From Alphaproteobacteria bacterium (GTDB lineage: Bacteria; Myxococcota_A; UBA796; GCA-2862545): a DNA stretch of 64,000 nt. A model generated the notes under the pieces. It worked only from the letters and a program-made list of their open reading frames with translations, was not told the DNA's origin and searched no databases. Shown here piece after piece: positions 44,266 to 53,108 of this stretch (its first letter is position 1; each line of letters opens with the position of its first letter). The position numbers were made by a program, and so were the translations under genes. The DNA lies in NCBI GenBank assembly GCA_020632885.1, contig JACKEQ010000004.1, positions 1 to 64,000 of the forward strand, in the 5' to 3' direction.

Positions 44266-45126
44266 ATGAGCGACCTGTACGTCATCCTCGGCGTGGACCG
44301 CACGGTCGACGCCGCCGCCCTCAAGCGCGCCTGGCGCGACCTCGCACGCCGCCTGCACCCGGACCGGAACCCCGGCGATCCGTCGGCCGGCAGCCGTCTG
44401 GCCGAGGTGAACGCCGCCTACGACGTGCTCTCGGACCCCGAGCGGCGCGCGCAGTACGACCGCTACGGGGCGGATGCCGCCAGCGCCTTCTTCGACCCCA
44501 GCACCGCCGAGCCCCTCGCGCCCGCCGAGCAGCGCGGCATCCGCACGGGTCCGGTGCGCGCCCGGCCCGTCCTGCACGGTGCGGACGCGAACGTGGTCCT
44601 GCTCCTGTCCGCCCTGCAGGCCTCCCGGGGCGGCGTGCACACGGTGGAGGTCGAGCCAGACAGGGTGTGCGACGGGTGCGGCGGCACGGGTCTCCGGCGC
44701 ACCGGCCGCCTGTGCGGGAAGTGCGAGCGGGGCGTGATCAAGGGCCTCGGGAGCTGGCGCGTCCAGGTCCCCCGCGGGATCGCGAGCGGCCAGGTGCTCC
44801 TCGCGACCGGTCGGGGCCACCCGGGGTCCGGGCGAGGCGCCAGGTCGGGCGACCTCCGGATCACCGTGGACGTCGAGCCGGTCTACACCACCGAGGGGCT
44901 GGACCGCGTCGTCCGCGTGCCCGCCGAGGAGAGCGTGCTCGCCCACGGCGGCGTGCTCGAGGTCCAGCCGCCCGTCGGTGAGGCGGTCCGCATCCGGATC
45001 AAGCCGCAGACTCGGCCGGGCCAGCGCATCCGGCTCCGCGGGAAGGCCGAGGCCGGGCGCGACCTGCTCGTGGAGCTCCAGTCCATCCCCGACGCGCCCA
45101 TCCCCGTGGACGTCGTCAGGATCTGA
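44266..45126 (+). CDS. DnaJ-like co-chaperone with reduced zinc region
   Basis: This 286-residue protein has an N-terminal J domain with the essential H31-P-D33 motif and a C-terminal substrate-binding region (ITVDVEPVYTTEGLD...RLRGKAEAGRDLLVEL) as in DnaJ/CbpA. Between them only two CxxC pairs remain (CDGCGGTG and CGKC), where full DnaJ has four, so a single zinc site is expected. The G/F linker is replaced by a short Ala/Pro-rich piece. It should stimulate a DnaK partner not encoded here. It ends 3 bp from the convergent tatD-like gene. Confidence 0.9.
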   Translation: MSDLYVILGVDRTVDAAALKRAWRDLARRLHPDRNPGDPSAGSRLAEVNAAYDVLSDPERRAQYDRYGADAASAFFDPSTAEPLAPAEQRGIRTGPVRARPVLHGADANVVLLLSALQASRGGVHTVEVEPDRVCDGCGGTGLRRTGRLCGKCERGVIKGLGSWRVQVPRGIASGQVLLATGRGHPGSGRGARSGDLRITVDVEPVYTTEGLDRVVRVPAEESVLAHGGVLEVQPPVGEAVRIRIKPQTRPGQRIRLRGKAEAGRDLLVELQSIPDAPIPVDVVRI

Positions 45127-45129
45127 CCG

Positions 45130-45930
45130 TCAGGGCGCGAAGCCCATCAGCGCCTCGAAGCTCTCGGAGAGCTGCACGCCCACGGCGTCCACCGTGGTTC
45201 CCCAGAGCTCCGCGGCGAAGGCGGCCGTGCCCGCGACGTTGGCGGGCTCGTTCAGCGCGTCCCGATCGGGCCCGAGGTACGGGCAGTCGGTCTCCAGGAG
45301 GACCTTCTCCCGCGGGAGTCGGGCCAGCAGGGTCCGGAAGCTCTCGGAGCGCCGCACGTTCGCGGGGATCGAGAGCCAGTGCCCGGCTTCGGCGATCCGC
45401 ATCCCGAGCTTCACCTTCGAGCTGAAGCAGTGCCAGCAGACCCGCGTGGCCCCGAGCTCCTGGAGGACCTCCAGCATCCGCGCCTCGGCCTTCCGCGAGT
45501 GCACGATGATCGGCTTGTCCGCCTCCATCGCGATCCGGACGAGGGCCCGGAAGCGCTCCTCCTGGATCCCCCAGAGCTCCTGGGGGACCCAGTAGCGGTC
45601 GAGCCCGATCTCCCCGACGGCGACGGCCTCCTCGACGTGGTCGCGCACCCAGGCGATGCCCTCGTCCGGCGTGTGGGCCGAGGTCCGCGGGTACTCCACC
45701 CCCATCGCCTCCATCTCGGGCAGCACGGCATCCACCGGGTAGAGCCCGATGGCGGCCTTCACGAGAGGCGATCGCGCAGCGAGGTCCAGCACGGCCCGGT
45801 TGTCCTCCGGGTGCAGGCCGTTGCTCACGATCGTCGTGACCCCGGCCGCCTCGGCCCGCGCGAGGACCTCGTCCTCCATGGCCGCCAGCCGTGCGTCGGT
45901 CAGGTGGGCATGGATGTCGAACAGTCCCAC
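45130..45930 (-). CDS. TatD family metal-dependent hydrolase
   Basis: This 266-residue TIM-barrel hydrolase has H7-x-H9 in DIHAHLTD, the GEIGLDRYW glutamate, IIVHSRKAE, CWHCFSS and ETDCPYLGP, which together give the two-metal site of TatD DNases. GTG 45930 is chosen because GGGGAGG precedes it and the catalytic strand begins immediately; the longer frame to 45975 adds non-conserved residues. TatD proteins are 3'-5' nucleases in DNA repair and turnover. It shares a 79-bp divergent gap with the proline-rich gene. Confidence 0.93.
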   Translation of the reverse strand: MGLFDIHAHLTDARLAAMEDEVLARAEAAGVTTIVSNGLHPEDNRAVLDLAARSPLVKAAIGLYPVDAVLPEMEAMGVEYPRTSAHTPDEGIAWVRDHVEEAVAVGEIGLDRYWVPQELWGIQEERFRALVRIAMEADKPIIVHSRKAEARMLEVLQELGATRVCWHCFSSKVKLGMRIAEAGHWLSIPANVRRSESFRTLLARLPREKVLLETDCPYLGPDRDALNEPANVAGTAAFAAELWGTTVDAVGVQLSESFEALMGFAP

Positions 45931-45987
45931 GGGCGCCTCCCCACCTGTGGTAATGCTCGCCATCTCGAAGTCCACCCCGCCGCGGTG

Positions 45988-45993
45988 TATGCT
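45988..45993 (+). promoter_or_regulatory. Candidate -10 hexamer TATGCT
   Basis: TATGCT lies 16 nt before the GTG at 46010, with GGGAG between them. It matches the recurring TANGCT form found before other operon-leading genes. Confidence 0.4.
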
Positions 45994-46009
45994 GAGCGCA
46001 GGGAGCCCT

Positions 46010-47440
46010 GTGTCGAACTACCCCGACAGACCCAAGCGGAACGTGAGTCCGCGGCCTCGTCCGACGGCCTCGGAGTTCCCCGATCTCGACGATCTCCCTG
46101 GAAACGAGGAGCAGACCCGCTGGGTCGCGAGCCCCGTGAAGGCGGTGGTCGAGGAGGACGATTGGGAGCTTCCGAAGTACGATCCGGGTGAGTCCAAGAA
46201 CCGTCGGCGCGCGCCGGACGAGGGCAACAAGGTCAGGAAGGGCGAGCTGGGCCGTAAGGACGGTCCGTCCGACGTCACGGGCTCCGTCCAGACGCCCCGG
46301 AAGCGGGCCGCGAGCGCCGTGCCGGTGTCCCGCCCCCGGGCCGTCGAGAAGAAGGTGCCCACACCAGCTCCGGCGCCCCGGCGTCGCCGGCGCGATCCCA
46401 CGCCCGAGGAGGCGCCTCGCGCCGTAGCTCCCTCGCCCCGGCCGCCCGTCGCCTCCAAGCCGGCGATGGTCTCCAAGCCCGTCGTCGCGTCCAAGCCCAC
46501 AGTGCCCACACCCGAGCCCGCGCCGCGCCGGCGTGCCGATCGTGTGCCCACGCCCGAGCCGATGCCCGCGTCCCGCGCGCGTCGCGGGTCGCGTCCGCCC
46601 ACGCCCGAGCCCATGCCGGCCCGCCGGCACGACGACGACGAGGTCTCCCTCGGTCCCGTGTCCAGCCGGCCGCCCACGCCGGCTCCGGCCCCACCGCGTC
46701 GCGAGATCGACCCCGGGTACAGCCAGCCTCCCGTGCCGGTGCCCGCGCCCGCAGCATCGGTGCCCCCCGTGCCCGTTCCGGCCGCGCCCGCCCCGGTCCC
46801 CGCACCGCCCCTGGCCTCCGTGCCGCCGCCCCCCGTCCCCCTGCCGGGCGGATCGGTCGCTCCGGCCCCCACGGCGTCCCAGATGCCCGGGCTGGCGGCG
46901 ATGCCCAACGACGCTCCCACCGTCGTGCGCCCCGATCTGGGCGGCATGTCGGAGGCCGAGCTCCAGGCGATGATGGAGGCCGCCCGCCCCGCGCCGGCTC
47001 CAGCGCCAGCGGCGGAGTCGTTCCCGTCCGGCTGGGACGATCAGCCCGAGGGCGAGCCCACGGTGGCCCTGCGCTCCCCGGTCGCCTCCCAGCCCCCGGC
47101 GAGCCAGTCGCTGCCGGGCTCCGCGTCCTACTCGCCCCCTTCCCAGCCACCGCCCGTGGCCGCGCAGGAGATCACGGTCCGGCACGAGCCCGAGCTCCCC
47201 GCCGAGCCCAGCCGCTCGTCCCGCAACGTCGCCCCACCCGCGCGGTCCGGCGACGGCGCGCGGAAGAAGAAGAAGAACAAGAGCGTCCAGGTCGCCAAGG
47301 GCGGCAAGAAGTTCGACGACGAGGGCGGTATCCAGCCCCTCCACCTCATCTACGGTGCGGTGGCCGTCGGCGGCTTCCTCCTGATCGCCGGGTCCTTCAT
47401 CGCCGGGATCATCATCCTGATGTACATGCCGACCGCATAG
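46010..47440 (+). CDS. Proline-rich disordered protein with C-terminal membrane anchor
   Basis: This 476-residue protein is almost entirely low complexity. It has repeated basic/proline units (VPTPEPAPRRR, VPTPEPMPASRARRG, PPTPEPMPARR, PPTPAPAPPRR) from about residue 165 to 245, then long Pro/Ala/Val tracts, a lysine patch (KKKKNKSVQ) and one transmembrane helix at the very end. Its bulk would be cytoplasmic and disordered. The TPEP units are plausible phosphorylation sites for the Ser/Thr kinases, which is inference. GTG 46010 has GGGAG upstream; an in-frame ATG at 45989 would consume the candidate promoter. Confidence 0.8.
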   Translation: MSNYPDRPKRNVSPRPRPTASEFPDLDDLPGNEEQTRWVASPVKAVVEEDDWELPKYDPGESKNRRRAPDEGNKVRKGELGRKDGPSDVTGSVQTPRKRAASAVPVSRPRAVEKKVPTPAPAPRRRRRDPTPEEAPRAVAPSPRPPVASKPAMVSKPVVASKPTVPTPEPAPRRRADRVPTPEPMPASRARRGSRPPTPEPMPARRHDDDEVSLGPVSSRPPTPAPAPPRREIDPGYSQPPVPVPAPAASVPPVPVPAAPAPVPAPPLASVPPPPVPLPGGSVAPAPTASQMPGLAAMPNDAPTVVRPDLGGMSEAELQAMMEAARPAPAPAPAAESFPSGWDDQPEGEPTVALRSPVASQPPASQSLPGSASYSPPSQPPPVAAQEITVRHEPELPAEPSRSSRNVAPPARSGDGARKKKKNKSVQVAKGGKKFDDEGGIQPLHLIYGAVAVGGFLLIAGSFIAGIIILMYMPTA

Positions 47441-47444
47441 GCGG

Positions 47445-48362
47445 TCAGGCCGTTCGGGCGTTCGGCGGGTGCCGGGCCAGCCAGTGCTCCGCGATGTCGA
47501 TGCGGCGGGCGACCCAGACGCGCTCGTGGGCGGCCACGTGGTCGAGGAAGCGCCGGAGGCCCGCGATCCGCGCCGGACGGCCCGCGATGCGGCAGTGCAG
47601 GCCGATGGACAGCATCTTGGGGCTGCCCTCCAGCCCCTCCTGGTAGAGCACGTCGAACGCGTCGCGCAGGTAGGCGTAGAACTGGTCGCCCGAGTGGAAG
47701 CCCTGCGGCGTGCAGAACCGCATGTCGTTCGTGTCGAGCGTGTAGGGCACGATGAGGGTCGGCGTGCCGTTCACGTCCTTGTAGTAGGGCAGATCGTCGG
47801 CGTAGCTGTCCGCGACGTAGGTGAACCCGCCGTGCTCCACGACGAGCTCGGTGGTGCTCGTGCTGTCGCGGCCCGTGTACCACCCGCGCGGCTTCTCGCC
47901 GGTGACCGCCTCGTGGATCGCCACGGCACGCTCCAGGTGCGCGCGCTCCTCCGCGGGGTCCATGTGCCCGTAGTCGATCCACCGCCACCCGTGGGTCGCG
48001 ATCTCCCAGCCCGCGTCCTGCATGGCCTTCACGGCCTCCGGGTTCCGCTCGAGGGCCATCGCCACGCCGAACACGGTCACCGGCAGCCCGCGGCGCGCGA
48101 GCTCCCGATGCAGCCGCCAGAAGCCCGCCCTCGACCCGTACTCGTAGATCGACTCCATCGACATGTGCCGACGGCCCTTCCACGCCTCGGCGCCGATGAT
48201 CTCGGAGAGGAACCGCTCGCTCGCCTCGTCGCCGTGGAGGATGCAGCTCTCGCCGCCCTCTTCGTAGTTCACCACGATCTGCAGGGCGATCGCCGCGTCT
48301 CCCGGCCAGGCCGCATGCGGCGGAACCGCTCCGTAACCGATCAGATCCCGCGGGTATGCCAT
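47445..48362 (-). CDS. puuE: Polysaccharide-deacetylase-fold allantoinase (PuuE type)
   Basis: This 305-residue protein of the carbohydrate esterase 4 fold starts with YPRDLIGYGAVPPHAAWPGDA, the entry motif of cofactor-independent allantoinase PuuE, followed by ALQIVVNYEEGGE, HGWRWIDYGHM, GWYTGRDS and GLHCRIAGRPARI. PuuE-type enzymes hydrolyse allantoin to allantoate in purine breakdown. No other purine-catabolism gene is in the window, so substrate identity is likely but not certain. ATG 48362 has GAGGGAGG upstream and TAGGCT (minus strand, 48391-48396) 28 nt before it. Confidence 0.88.
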   Translation of the reverse strand: MAYPRDLIGYGAVPPHAAWPGDAAIALQIVVNYEEGGESCILHGDEASERFLSEIIGAEAWKGRRHMSMESIYEYGSRAGFWRLHRELARRGLPVTVFGVAMALERNPEAVKAMQDAGWEIATHGWRWIDYGHMDPAEERAHLERAVAIHEAVTGEKPRGWYTGRDSTSTTELVVEHGGFTYVADSYADDLPYYKDVNGTPTLIVPYTLDTNDMRFCTPQGFHSGDQFYAYLRDAFDVLYQEGLEGSPKMLSIGLHCRIAGRPARIAGLRRFLDHVAAHERVWVARRIDIAEHWLARHPPNARTA

Positions 48363-48457
48363 GGTCCCTCCCTCTCGCGCCGAGGGCCCGAGCCTAACCC
48401 TTGCCTCGTGCAGGGTCGTGCTTACCGAAGCGCCGGTCATCCAGGAGGAGGGGATCC

Positions 48458-49399
48458 ATGATCCGCATCCAGAACGCGACGAGGCGCTATGGGGGCGTCC
48501 TCGCCGTCGACGGAGTGACGGTCTCCATCGAGAAGGGCGAGGTCGTCGGGCTGCTGGGCCACAACGGAGCCGGCAAGACCACCCTGATGAAGATGCTCAC
48601 CGGCGTGCTCGAGCCCACCGCGGGTGAGCTGATGGTGGCCGGCAAGAGCATCACCGAGGCCCGCACGGACGCCCAGCGGCATGTCGGCTACCTGCCCGAG
48701 AGCGCCCCGCTGTACCCCGAGATGCCGGTGTACGAGTACCTGATGCTCATGGCGGAGCTCCGCGGCGTCCCGAGCGCCCAGCAGGAGGCCGCCGTGCTCG
48801 GGGCCGCCGAGGCCACCGGGCTGGACGGCCGGCTGGCGCAGCCGATCCGCGAGCTCTCCAAGGGCTACCGCCAGCGCGTCGGCATCGCCCAGGCCATCGT
48901 GCACGACCCCGACGTGTTGATCCTGGACGAGCCCACCAACGGCCTCGACCCCGTGCAGATCGAGAGCATCCGGACCCTCGTGAAGCGGCTCGCCGAGCGC
49001 ACCACCATCGTGCTCTCCACCCACATCCTCCAGGAGGTCGAGGCGGTGTGCGACCGCGTGCTCATCCTGATCGGCGGGCGCCTGGTCGCGGACTCCGCGC
49101 TGGCGGACCTCCTGCGGACCGACCGCATCCTGATCTCCGCGAAGGGTGACGGCATCGCGGCCACGCTGGCGGCCCTCCCCGGGATCTCGGCCGTGAGCGC
49201 CCTCGGTGAGGACGCCCGCAATCCCGGCTACTCCCGCTTCTCGGCCACCGCGGCCGACCCCTCGCCCGCCATGGTCGGCGCGGTCCTCGACCTCGCGGGC
49301 CGGAACGGGTGGTCGGTGGCGTCCATCGGCCAGGAGGAACGCACGCTGGAGACCGTGTTCAAGGAGCTCCAGCAGGCCCACGCGAAGGGGGTGGCGTGA
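48458..49399 (+). CDS. ABC transporter ATP-binding protein (GldA-like)
   Basis: This 313-residue ATPase subunit has Walker A GHNGAGKTT, signature LSKGYRQR, Walker B VLILDEPTNGLDP and the H-loop STHILQE. The C-terminal extension of about 90 residues ends in an EERTLETVFKEL pattern typical of ABC-2/GldA-type exporters. ATG 48458 follows AGGAGGAGGGG. It overlaps the next gene by one base (TGATG), and the permease fusion downstream confirms the assignment as the motor of a Gld-like transporter. In Bacteroidetes GldA is needed for gliding; elsewhere the role is unclear. Confidence 0.95.
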   Translation: MIRIQNATRRYGGVLAVDGVTVSIEKGEVVGLLGHNGAGKTTLMKMLTGVLEPTAGELMVAGKSITEARTDAQRHVGYLPESAPLYPEMPVYEYLMLMAELRGVPSAQQEAAVLGAAEATGLDGRLAQPIRELSKGYRQRVGIAQAIVHDPDVLILDEPTNGLDPVQIESIRTLVKRLAERTTIVLSTHILQEVEAVCDRVLILIGGRLVADSALADLLRTDRILISAKGDGIAATLAALPGISAVSALGEDARNPGYSRFSATAADPSPAMVGAVLDLAGRNGWSVASIGQEERTLETVFKELQQAHAKGVA

Positions 49400-52179
49400 T
49401 GCGCGCGATCACCTCGATGGCGGGCAAGGAGCTCCGCGCCCTCTTCCAGAGCCAGGTGGCCGTGCTCTTCCTGGCGTTGTTCATCGTGGCGAACAACCTC
49501 ACCTTCTTCGTGGTGAGCCGCTTCTTCGCCCGCAACCTCGCGGACCTCACGCCGATGTTCGAGTGGCTGCCGATCAGCCTCATCGTGCTCGTCAGCGCCG
49601 TCGCCATGCGCGCCTGGGCGGAGGAGGAGAAGTCCGGCACCCTCGAGGTCCTCCTCACCCTGCCCGTACGCACCATGGACCTCGTGCTCGGCAAGTTCCT
49701 GGCCGGCATGGCGCTCGTGGCGATCGCCCTCGCCACCACCCTGCCCCTCGCCTTCACGGTCGCGATGGTGGGCCCGCTCGACTGGGGTCCGGTGATCGGC
49801 GGCTACCTGGGCGCCATGTTGCTGGCGGGCGCCTACCTGTCGATCGGCCTGTGCATCAGCGCCCGCACGGACAACCAGGTCGTGGCGCTCATGGGCACGG
49901 TGGCCGTAGGCGGTCTGCTGTACCTGATCGGGACGGACGGCGTGGTCGCGCTCCTCGGCTCCTCCAACGGCCAGATCGCCGCGGCCATCGGCACGGGGAG
50001 CCGCTTCGAGAGCATCGCGCGCGGTGTGGTCGACCTCCGGGACATCGCGTACTACGCGAGCCTCACGACGTTCTTCCTGGTCCTGAACGGCTACTTCCTC
50101 GATCGTCGGCGGATCGACCCGCAGGGACGGGGCCAACAGCGCCTGGCGGCCCTCCGCCTGCTCGTGCTGCTCACGGCCGCCAACGCTCTCGCGCTCGATG
50201 TCTGGATGCACCCGGTCCGCTTCCTCCGCGTCGACCTGACCGAGAACCAGGACTACACGATCAGCGACGTCACGGCAGGCATCCTGCGCGAGCTCGACGA
50301 GCCCCTGCGCATCCAGGGCATCTTCTCCGAGCGCAGCCACCCGAAGCTCCAGCCCCTGGCACCGCAGCTCGCAGCGCTCCTCGAGGAGTACGCCATCGTG
50401 GGCGGCGACCGCGTCACCACCGAGATCCTCGATCCGTCCGGCGACGACGACCTCGCGGACCTGCTCGAGCAGGAGTTCGGCGTGCGTCCCGTGCCCATGC
50501 CGGTGGCCGACCGCAACGAGACCCGCATCGTGAACTCCTGGTTCCACGTGCTCCTGCGGTACGGCGACAAGCACGCGGTGGTCGCGTTCAACGACCTCGT
50601 GGAGGTCGAGCAGACCGACGGCGACTTCGACGTCCGCCTCCGCGACCCCGAGTACGACATCACCAAGGCCATCAAGCGGGTCACCCAGGACTTCGCCACC
50701 ACGGAGTCCCTCGTGGCCAAGCTGCCGGCCGGCAGCAAGCTCCTCCTGTACGCCACGCCCGCCACGCTCGACGAGATGATGACCGCCAACCTCGGCGTGA
50801 TGCGGAAGGTCGCCGGTGAGCTCGCAGCCATGGGCGACGCCCTGACCTTCGAGCAGATCGACCCCAGCGCAGACCCCGCGGTGGCCGAGCGGATCGCCGG
50901 CGAGTACGGCGTGCAGCCCACGCTGTCCTTCGCCAACGGGCAGGTCTACTGGCTGCACCTGGTCCTCGACACCGGCGACAAGGCCCAGCGCGTCTTCCCG
51001 CGCGGCGAGCTCACCGAGAACGACCTCGAGAAGACGCTCGACTCCGCCCTGCAGCGCGCGGTGCCCGGTCAGCTCAAGACCGTCGCGATCTACACCCAGG
51101 CGCCCACGCCCCCGCCGTCCGCGCCGGGCGAGCCCCCGCGTCAGGCGCCGCCTCCGGAGTACCGGTTCCTCGAGCAGATGATGGCCCAGCGGTTCGAGGT
51201 CGAGCCGGACGTCGACCTCTCGAGCGGCGCGGTGCCCGACACCGTCGACGTCCTCGTGCTCGGGAAGGTGGGCCCCCTCTCCGCGAACGAGCAGCTCGCC
51301 ATCGACCAGTTCCTGCTGCGCGGGGGCTCGGTCATCGCGATGGCCGGCAGCAGCCGGGTGAGCATGGACCGCGGTGGCTTCGCCGCGGAGGCCACCAGCC
51401 AGGCGCTCCTCGACATGCTGGCCCGCTACGGGGCGAAGGTCGGCAGCGGCTTCCTGCTCGACGACCAATCCGGCACGCTCGCAATGCCCGTTCGCGGTCG
51501 TGTGGTGCAGTTCCAGTACCCCTACTGGCTCGACATCCGCCCCGGGCAGTTCGCGGCCGACCACCTGGCGCTCCAGGGCATCCCGCAGCTCTCGATGCCG
51601 TGGGTGTCCGAGGTGTCCCTCGCGGACGTCCCGGAGGGTCTGAAGGGCGAGGTGCTCCTGCGGTCGTCGCCGGACGCCTGGAGCCGCGTCAGCGCCGACC
51701 TCATGCCGGACTTCCGCACCTACACCGAGACCGGGTTCGCCCGCGGCACCGACAAGGCCGAGCGCCCCGTCGCGGTCGTGCTCACCGGCCGCTTCCCGAG
51801 CTTCTTCGACGACGCCTCGCGCCCGCAGGTCGAGGGTGCGCTCACCACGGCCGCGGCCGACGGGAAGCTCGTGGTGCTGGGGTCCTCCGAGATGCTCTCC
51901 GACGTCATCCTCGAGTACGCCGGGAGCCCGCTGGGCCGCGTGCACGCCAACAACCCGCTCCTGATGCAGAACCTGCTCGACTGGGCGCTCGCGGACACCG
52001 ACCTCCTCTCCATCCGCAACGCCGGCACGTTCAGCCGCACGCTCGACCCCATGGACGAGAGCGCCGCACGCACCCTCGAGTACGCCAACTACGCGTTCGG
52101 CGGGCTCGTCCTGGCCGCGTTCTTCGTGATCGCCCGTCGCCGCCGGCCCATCCCCACCGTCCCCAAGAGGTCCGCATGA
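49399..52179 (+). CDS. GldF-GldG fusion: ABC-2 permease joined to Gldg periplasmic domain
   Basis: This 926-residue protein has an ABC-2 permease in its N-terminal 240 residues with about six transmembrane segments (GKELRALFQSQVAVLFLALF; EEEKSGTLEVLLTLPV), then a further helix (RLLVLLTAANALALDVW) and a large GldG/IFT52-like outer region (DYTISDVTAGILRELDEPLRI; VDVLVLGKVGPLSANEQLAIDQFLLRGG; LVVLGSSEMLSD), and a final transmembrane helix before a basic tail (ARRRRPIP). In Bacteroidetes GldF and GldG are separate proteins. It is coupled to both neighbours (TGATG and ATGA). Confidence 0.93.
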   Translation: MRAITSMAGKELRALFQSQVAVLFLALFIVANNLTFFVVSRFFARNLADLTPMFEWLPISLIVLVSAVAMRAWAEEEKSGTLEVLLTLPVRTMDLVLGKFLAGMALVAIALATTLPLAFTVAMVGPLDWGPVIGGYLGAMLLAGAYLSIGLCISARTDNQVVALMGTVAVGGLLYLIGTDGVVALLGSSNGQIAAAIGTGSRFESIARGVVDLRDIAYYASLTTFFLVLNGYFLDRRRIDPQGRGQQRLAALRLLVLLTAANALALDVWMHPVRFLRVDLTENQDYTISDVTAGILRELDEPLRIQGIFSERSHPKLQPLAPQLAALLEEYAIVGGDRVTTEILDPSGDDDLADLLEQEFGVRPVPMPVADRNETRIVNSWFHVLLRYGDKHAVVAFNDLVEVEQTDGDFDVRLRDPEYDITKAIKRVTQDFATTESLVAKLPAGSKLLLYATPATLDEMMTANLGVMRKVAGELAAMGDALTFEQIDPSADPAVAERIAGEYGVQPTLSFANGQVYWLHLVLDTGDKAQRVFPRGELTENDLEKTLDSALQRAVPGQLKTVAIYTQAPTPPPSAPGEPPRQAPPPEYRFLEQMMAQRFEVEPDVDLSSGAVPDTVDVLVLGKVGPLSANEQLAIDQFLLRGGSVIAMAGSSRVSMDRGGFAAEATSQALLDMLARYGAKVGSGFLLDDQSGTLAMPVRGRVVQFQYPYWLDIRPGQFAADHLALQGIPQLSMPWVSEVSLADVPEGLKGEVLLRSSPDAWSRVSADLMPDFRTYTETGFARGTDKAERPVAVVLTGRFPSFFDDASRPQVEGALTTAAADGKLVVLGSSEMLSDVILEYAGSPLGRVHANNPLLMQNLLDWALADTDLLSIRNAGTFSRTLDPMDESAARTLEYANYAFGGLVLAAFFVIARRRRPIPTVPKRSA

Positions 52180-53108
52180 CCACGAACCAGGCGCTCGGCG
52201 GCCTGCTCGCCGTCCAGCTCGCCCTCGCCGCCTTCACCTGGTGGCCCCGCCCGGACGGGCCGGAGCCCCAGAAGGTGTTCCCCTACGCCCCCGACACCAT
52301 CACGCGGGTGAGCATCGAGTCCACGTCCACCCGCTCGCGCAAGCAGGACCTGATCCTCGAGAAGAAGGGAGAGACCTGGGGCCTCGCGAGCGGCCACGAC
52401 TTCCCGGTCATCGAGACCAAGGTGCACGAGCTGCTCGAGGCCATGACGTCGCTCACCTACCGCACGCCCGTGGCGACGAGCCCCTTGCGCCACGAGCAGC
52501 TCAACGTGGACGACGAGACCCCCACCCGCCGGATCAAGGTGACCGCGGGCGGCCAGGAGTCCACCGTGCTCCTCGGTGCGGCGAGCGGGAAGCGGATGAA
52601 CGTCCGCTTCGAGGGGCACGACGAGGTCTACCAGGTGGACGGGATGGGCGCGTGGTCCTTCGCGGACAACAACGGCTCCTGGGTGGAGCGCGAGCGCCTG
52701 AACCTGGACCGCGCCACCCTGAAGAGCGTGCGCCTGAAGCGCCTGGACGCCGACTTCGAGCTCGTGCAGGCCGACGACGGGGTCTGGAGCCTCGCGGACC
52801 TCGCGGACGGCGAGCAGATGGACAGGAAGCGGGTGGACGACCTGCTCGACGCGCTCGTCGCGCTCACCATGAGCAAGCCCGCCGATCCCGCCCTGGTGAA
52901 GAGCGAGCCCGAGATCACGGTGAGCTGGAGGACGAAGGACGGCGGCGAGGGCCGCTACGACGTCGTGGGGTCGGACGAGGACGCGCTGCTCATCGAGCTG
53001 CCGCCCTCCCCTCCCTTCGAGATGGCGAGCGTGCTCCCACGGGAGCAGATGGAGCAGACACAGCGGGAGGACCTCCTGGTGGAGGTCGCCGGCGAAGGGA
53101 GCGAGTGA
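52176..53108 (+). CDS. DUF4340 protein of the Gld-like transporter
   Basis: This 310-residue protein has an N-terminal signal anchor (about 6-23) and repeated beta units characteristic of DUF4340 (ITRVSIESTS...LILEKKGETWGLASGHDFPVIETKVHELLEAM; VRLKRLDADFELVQADDGVWSL). DUF4340 proteins regularly follow Gldg permease genes, as here with an ATGA overlap, and are expected to sit on the outer side of the membrane with the GldG domain. Function is not established. The stop overlaps the following SDR start by TGATG. Confidence 0.9.
   Translation: MTTNQALGGLLAVQLALAAFTWWPRPDGPEPQKVFPYAPDTITRVSIESTSTRSRKQDLILEKKGETWGLASGHDFPVIETKVHELLEAMTSLTYRTPVATSPLRHEQLNVDDETPTRRIKVTAGGQESTVLLGAASGKRMNVRFEGHDEVYQVDGMGAWSFADNNGSWVERERLNLDRATLKSVRLKRLDADFELVQADDGVWSLADLADGEQMDRKRVDDLLDALVALTMSKPADPALVKSEPEITVSWRTKDGGEGRYDVVGSDEDALLIELPPSPPFEMASVLPREQMEQTQREDLLVEVAGEGSE

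Noticed and set aside
49228..51945. Antisense frame opposite the GldFG fusion
   Set aside because: The His/Glu/Gly-rich translation has no family features and lies over clear permease motifs.
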